From assembly GCA_958450365.1 (NCBI GenBank), contig CAUEEP010000911.1:186001-250000 (forward strand): a DNA stretch of 64,000 nt, written 5' to 3'. Under the pieces are notes generated by a model. The model did no database searches, had not been told where the DNA came from, and saw nothing but the letters and a program-made list of their open reading frames with translations. Positions within the stretch are counted from its first letter, which is position 1, and the number at the start of each line of letters is the position of its first letter. The translations under genes were made by a program, and so were the position numbers. This DNA comes from Mesorhabditis belari. Its lineage: Eukaryota; Nematoda; Chromadorea; Rhabditida; Rhabditidae. This document shows positions 61,715-64,000 of this stretch, piece by piece.

Positions 61715-63945
61715 CTACTCTTCCGCTTCCAGTGGGCCGTTTCAAATAACTTTTAGTTAGTTTGGCTTAGAATTCCATGTAGTTGTGCAACACGTTTTTA
61801 GATTTTTAAAAAACCAAAATTGCAGACGTAGGCGGGAGTCGAACCCCGGTGGTGTGGGCTAGAGACAAGTGCGCTCGCACTGCACCATCACATGGTCGAG
61901 TGGTTAACGCGCACGTCTTTCAAACGAACTGAAGAGAGAGGTCGCGGGTTCGACTCCTCTCGCCGTCAATTCTTTTGCTTTTTTGCTACAAAGCAGCAGC
62001 AAAACTGCTGGTAATGCAATATAAATGACCTGTCACGTAGTTCAGTAGCGTAGCGATTCGCTTAGCACAACAGATCGGATAGTGCAATGCTAAGTTTCAA
62101 CAAATCGTTCTTTAAACCAGATTGGTTTCCTTAAAAGCCAAATGATCCATTTGGTGCGAAAACTTGAGAAAATCTTTAAAATGAGCATCGACTACGCGCG
62201 AGTACAGTCCGTCAGACTACAAACTACTGTAACTTTCTTTAGGATTAATATTTCTCAGTGTGCTTTAGTACGTTTAAAAGCTCTTGAAATTCTCTATCTT
62301 TTGAGCTATAGACCATGTAAATCAGATAGATTTAAAGCAATTTAGAAGCGTTTGTAGTTGGACATTTTGTCACTTTTGTAGTTTTTAATGCTCATCTCTA
62401 ACAAAAGTCGTTTAGACAATGCGCAAGCTAGCCGATCAGACCCGGGAAACGATCAAGAAGGAGGGTGAAGTACTTGTGGTGGCCGGCGATCACTCATCAG
62501 CCATCGGCACCTGGAGTGGAGTGTCGACAGCGATGAGAGACGTCGGAGAGATCGGACTGATTTGGATTGACGCACATATGGTTGGTAATTTTGAAATCAT
62601 CAAGTAGAGCTTAAAAAAATCAATCAAAATCTATTGTGTGTTCCAGCTTTGCAATTGCAAATCTCATAGTGCCAGGTTTTTCATGTACTTTGTGCTCAAA
62701 AGTAACGTGAACATACCCTTTCCAGTGCACTTAATTTTGCTGTTAAATAATTGAAATTTAAAATGAAGTGGGGAATCGTGTGCGCTCCGGAAAAAGCAGG
62801 TTTACGTTTTGAGCCCAAAGTACAGCCAAAAAACGTGACAAAGAAGGCTTGGCTTGAGAATCTAGGACCTAAAATCTTCTTTTCCAGGACGCCCACACTC
62901 CAGCAACTTCAGGCACGGGGAATATTCACGGAATGCCAGTGGCTCATCTTTTAGGCTATGGTGACAGTCATTTGGCCTCAATTGGTGAGTTCAGCAATTC
63001 TTAAAACAGAATTTGAGTACTTCGGAACCTTCCGGGCCTTCCGGGCTTTCCGGGCCTTCTAGGCCTTCCGGGCACCTTCCAGCTATTATTTTTCATTTCT
63101 AAAGATACTCAGCCTTGTTGGGCATGGAATACTGTAGTGAATAGGAGAAAAACTAGGCTAAGCGCAAAAAAGGTACCTGGGCCTGGGCCAGGTTGGGCCA
63201 GATACTTTTGTGGTCAGTCAAGAACAGAGGAGCCAAAGTCATGTCGGACTTTGCCTAGTCTAGCTTCCAACGGCCCCAGTCACTCCTTGTGGGCTAGGCC
63301 AGGTCAGGGTTAGAATCCAGATCCAGATCTGTTTTTGAAGGAGCAGCCATTTTTGTGAGCAACTTTACAGTATTTTACAATATTTCACGTTACAACATCA
63401 GCTGTGATCCATTTTTGACCGCTCAACTCTCTAATTTCCCATTCAGGCGACAACTTCCCAAAAATCCGTCCTGAGAACCTCTGCCTTGTCGGGATTCGGA
63501 GTTTCGAGCCAGCTGAGCAGGTAAATTGGAGAATTTTGGCTAAAACCAGTGACTTAGCAACTTCTTGATTACCTCGGCGTCCGGGTTTTCTTCATGGAAG
63601 AAGTGGAAAGACGGGGAATCGCTGAAGTGATGCAAGAGGCGCATCATCATGTCACGAGGTGAGCCCTAAAGAAGAAATTGGTGAAAAACAAAACTGTTGT
63701 GATTTTTGCGAAAAGCAAAAACTTTTCGGTTGCACCCGGGGTCGAACCAGGGTCGTGTGAGTGGGAGGAAAGTTTGCTATCCACTCGGCCATACAAACCA
63801 CTTGATCTTTTAATAATATTTTACAATGAAAGCATGACCTCCAGGATCACCGAAAACTTTAGGCAAACCTCGGCTTTCGGCATGTCGATCGACATTGACG
63901 GCTTTGACGTGGCAGACGCACCGGCTGTGGGAACTCCGGAGAAAG
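60948..63945 (+). CDS. Arginase-family ureohydrolase, 5' seven exons (partial)
   Basis: Exons 60948-61018, 61133-61274, 62416-62580, 62888-62984, 63447-63520, 63558-63658, 63833-63945; all GT/AG and in phase, 254 codons so far, 3' end outside the window. Starts [36 protein letters not shown] carries the first Mn-binding His/Asp region (GGDHS in most members, AGDHS here); WIDAHMDAHTP is the DAHxDxHT-type motif split by an intron; [13 protein letters not shown] is a strong ureohydrolase signature; [13 protein letters not shown] is the second Mn-binding motif (SxDxDxxDP). Family members hydrolyse arginine to ornithine and urea, or related guanidino substrates. GNIHGMP-A-LLG and the length of the N-terminus favour arginase over agmatinase, but the specificity loop is not fully visible. 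No clear mitochondrial presequence or signal peptide. Confidence 0.9.
61381..61712. repeat. (CTGT)n tetranucleotide array in arginase intron 2
   Basis: About 80 imperfect copies with TTGT and CTGC variants. Preceded by CTATATATAAAAGAGCTGTG and followed by CCGTCTCTACTCTTCCGCTT, both matched in inverted orientation around the GACA array at 57.8 kb. Cys-rich frames (CLSVCLSV) are artefacts. Confidence 0.95.
61825..61890 (-). other. tRNA-like sequence (minus strand)
   Basis: Minus strand: A box TGGTGCAGTGCGAG and B box GGTTCGACTCC (complement at 61832-61842). The T arm pairs (CGGGG...CTCCCG). The acceptor and anticodon arms are weak. In arginase intron 2. Confidence 0.4.
61891..61970 (+). other. 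tRNA-like sequence (plus strand)
   Basis: A box TGGTCGAGTGGTTAACGCG and B box GGTTCGACTCC (61948-61958) with a long variable region (GAAGAGAGAGGTCG). It looks like a Ser/Leu-type tRNA, but the acceptor stem does not pair and the anticodon stem has only three pairs (CGT...ACG). It starts back to back with the minus-strand tRNA-like sequence. Confidence 0.45.
63000..63440. other. Arginase intron 4 content
   Basis: 63020-63075 is a short tandem run of CTTCCGGGC(C/T)TTC(C/T)GGGC. 63180-63320 contains GGGCCTGGGCCAGG-type palindromic words. No gene. Confidence 0.5.
63729..63802 (-). other. tRNA-like sequence in arginase intron 6
   Basis: Minus strand: GGTTTGTATGGCCGAGTGGA (A box) and a T arm with five perfect pairs around TTCGACC (CCTGG...CCGGG). 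GGTT/AACC pair at the acceptor end, but the rest of the acceptor and the anticodon arm do not. Probably a tRNA pseudogene. Confidence 0.45.
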
Positions 63946-64000
63946 GTTAGAAAATAGCTTTTAAATAATAAAGTGTGACATCCAGATAGTCCGATAAAAT

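Noticed and set aside
61381..61760. Cys-rich frames (CLSVCLSV) at 61.4 kb and their mirror at 57.7 kb
   Set aside because: Pure products of the CTGT/GACA tetranucleotide arrays; all three frames give similar peptides.

Overview
The window looks like nuclear DNA of a nematode. Introns are very short (many 36-60 nt) with TTTCAG- or TTTTAG-type 3' splice sites. Several genes have spliceosomal introns, mariner, pogo and Merlin transposon relics are frequent, and the two large gene families (short-ectodomain receptor tyrosine kinases and F-box-like proteins) are typical nematode expansions. All exon coordinates were derived by hand from splice sites, reading-frame phase and comparison between paralogues inside the window. 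No database search was possible, so the species is left open.

Layout. 1-31 kb is a repeat-rich region built from copies of two modules. Module one is a 325-340 residue F-box-like gene with about 1 kb of conserved upstream and downstream sequence: three open copies (10015-11037 +, 15749-16756 -, 24880-25857 +), one copy broken by a single-base insertion (3953-4985 -), one truncated chimera (6133-6990 -) and several fragments. Every full upstream region carries a ~102 bp palindrome ending 49-50 nt before the start codon. Module two is debris of a receptor tyrosine kinase (exon fragments at 1.2-1.7, 5.9, 19.6 and 20.8-21.5 kb), usually next to a Tigger/pogo-like MITE.

31-48 kb holds the core of the window: two apparently intact, divergently transcribed receptor tyrosine kinase genes, here called RTK2 (minus strand, 40669 down to 31286, 18 exons, 709 aa) and RTK1 (plus strand, 40923 to 47988, 19 exons, 725 aa). 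Their start codons are 253 bp apart. Both encode a signal peptide, a von Willebrand A-like ectodomain (inferred), a Thr-rich stalk, one membrane span and a tyrosine kinase domain with all usual catalytic motifs. Exon phases match throughout, and the kinase exons match in length pair by pair. Their introns are packed with transposons (Merlin with an 8-bp target duplication, mariner-like, pogo-like with a nested mariner, several MITEs), while the coding exons are clean.

48-60 kb is a tandem-repeat landscape: a 44-bp minisatellite with 352/396-bp higher-order periods, a 143-bp satellite bounded by ~215-bp direct repeats, a 13-bp minisatellite with a 429-bp higher-order period, and 17-, 24-, 127- and 142-bp arrays. 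It also holds a third, broken receptor kinase ectodomain/membrane exon fragment (49.8-50.4 kb, minus strand).

60.9-64 kb contains the first seven exons of an arginase-family ureohydrolase on the plus strand, running off the window. Its introns hold a CTGT array and tRNA-like sequences.
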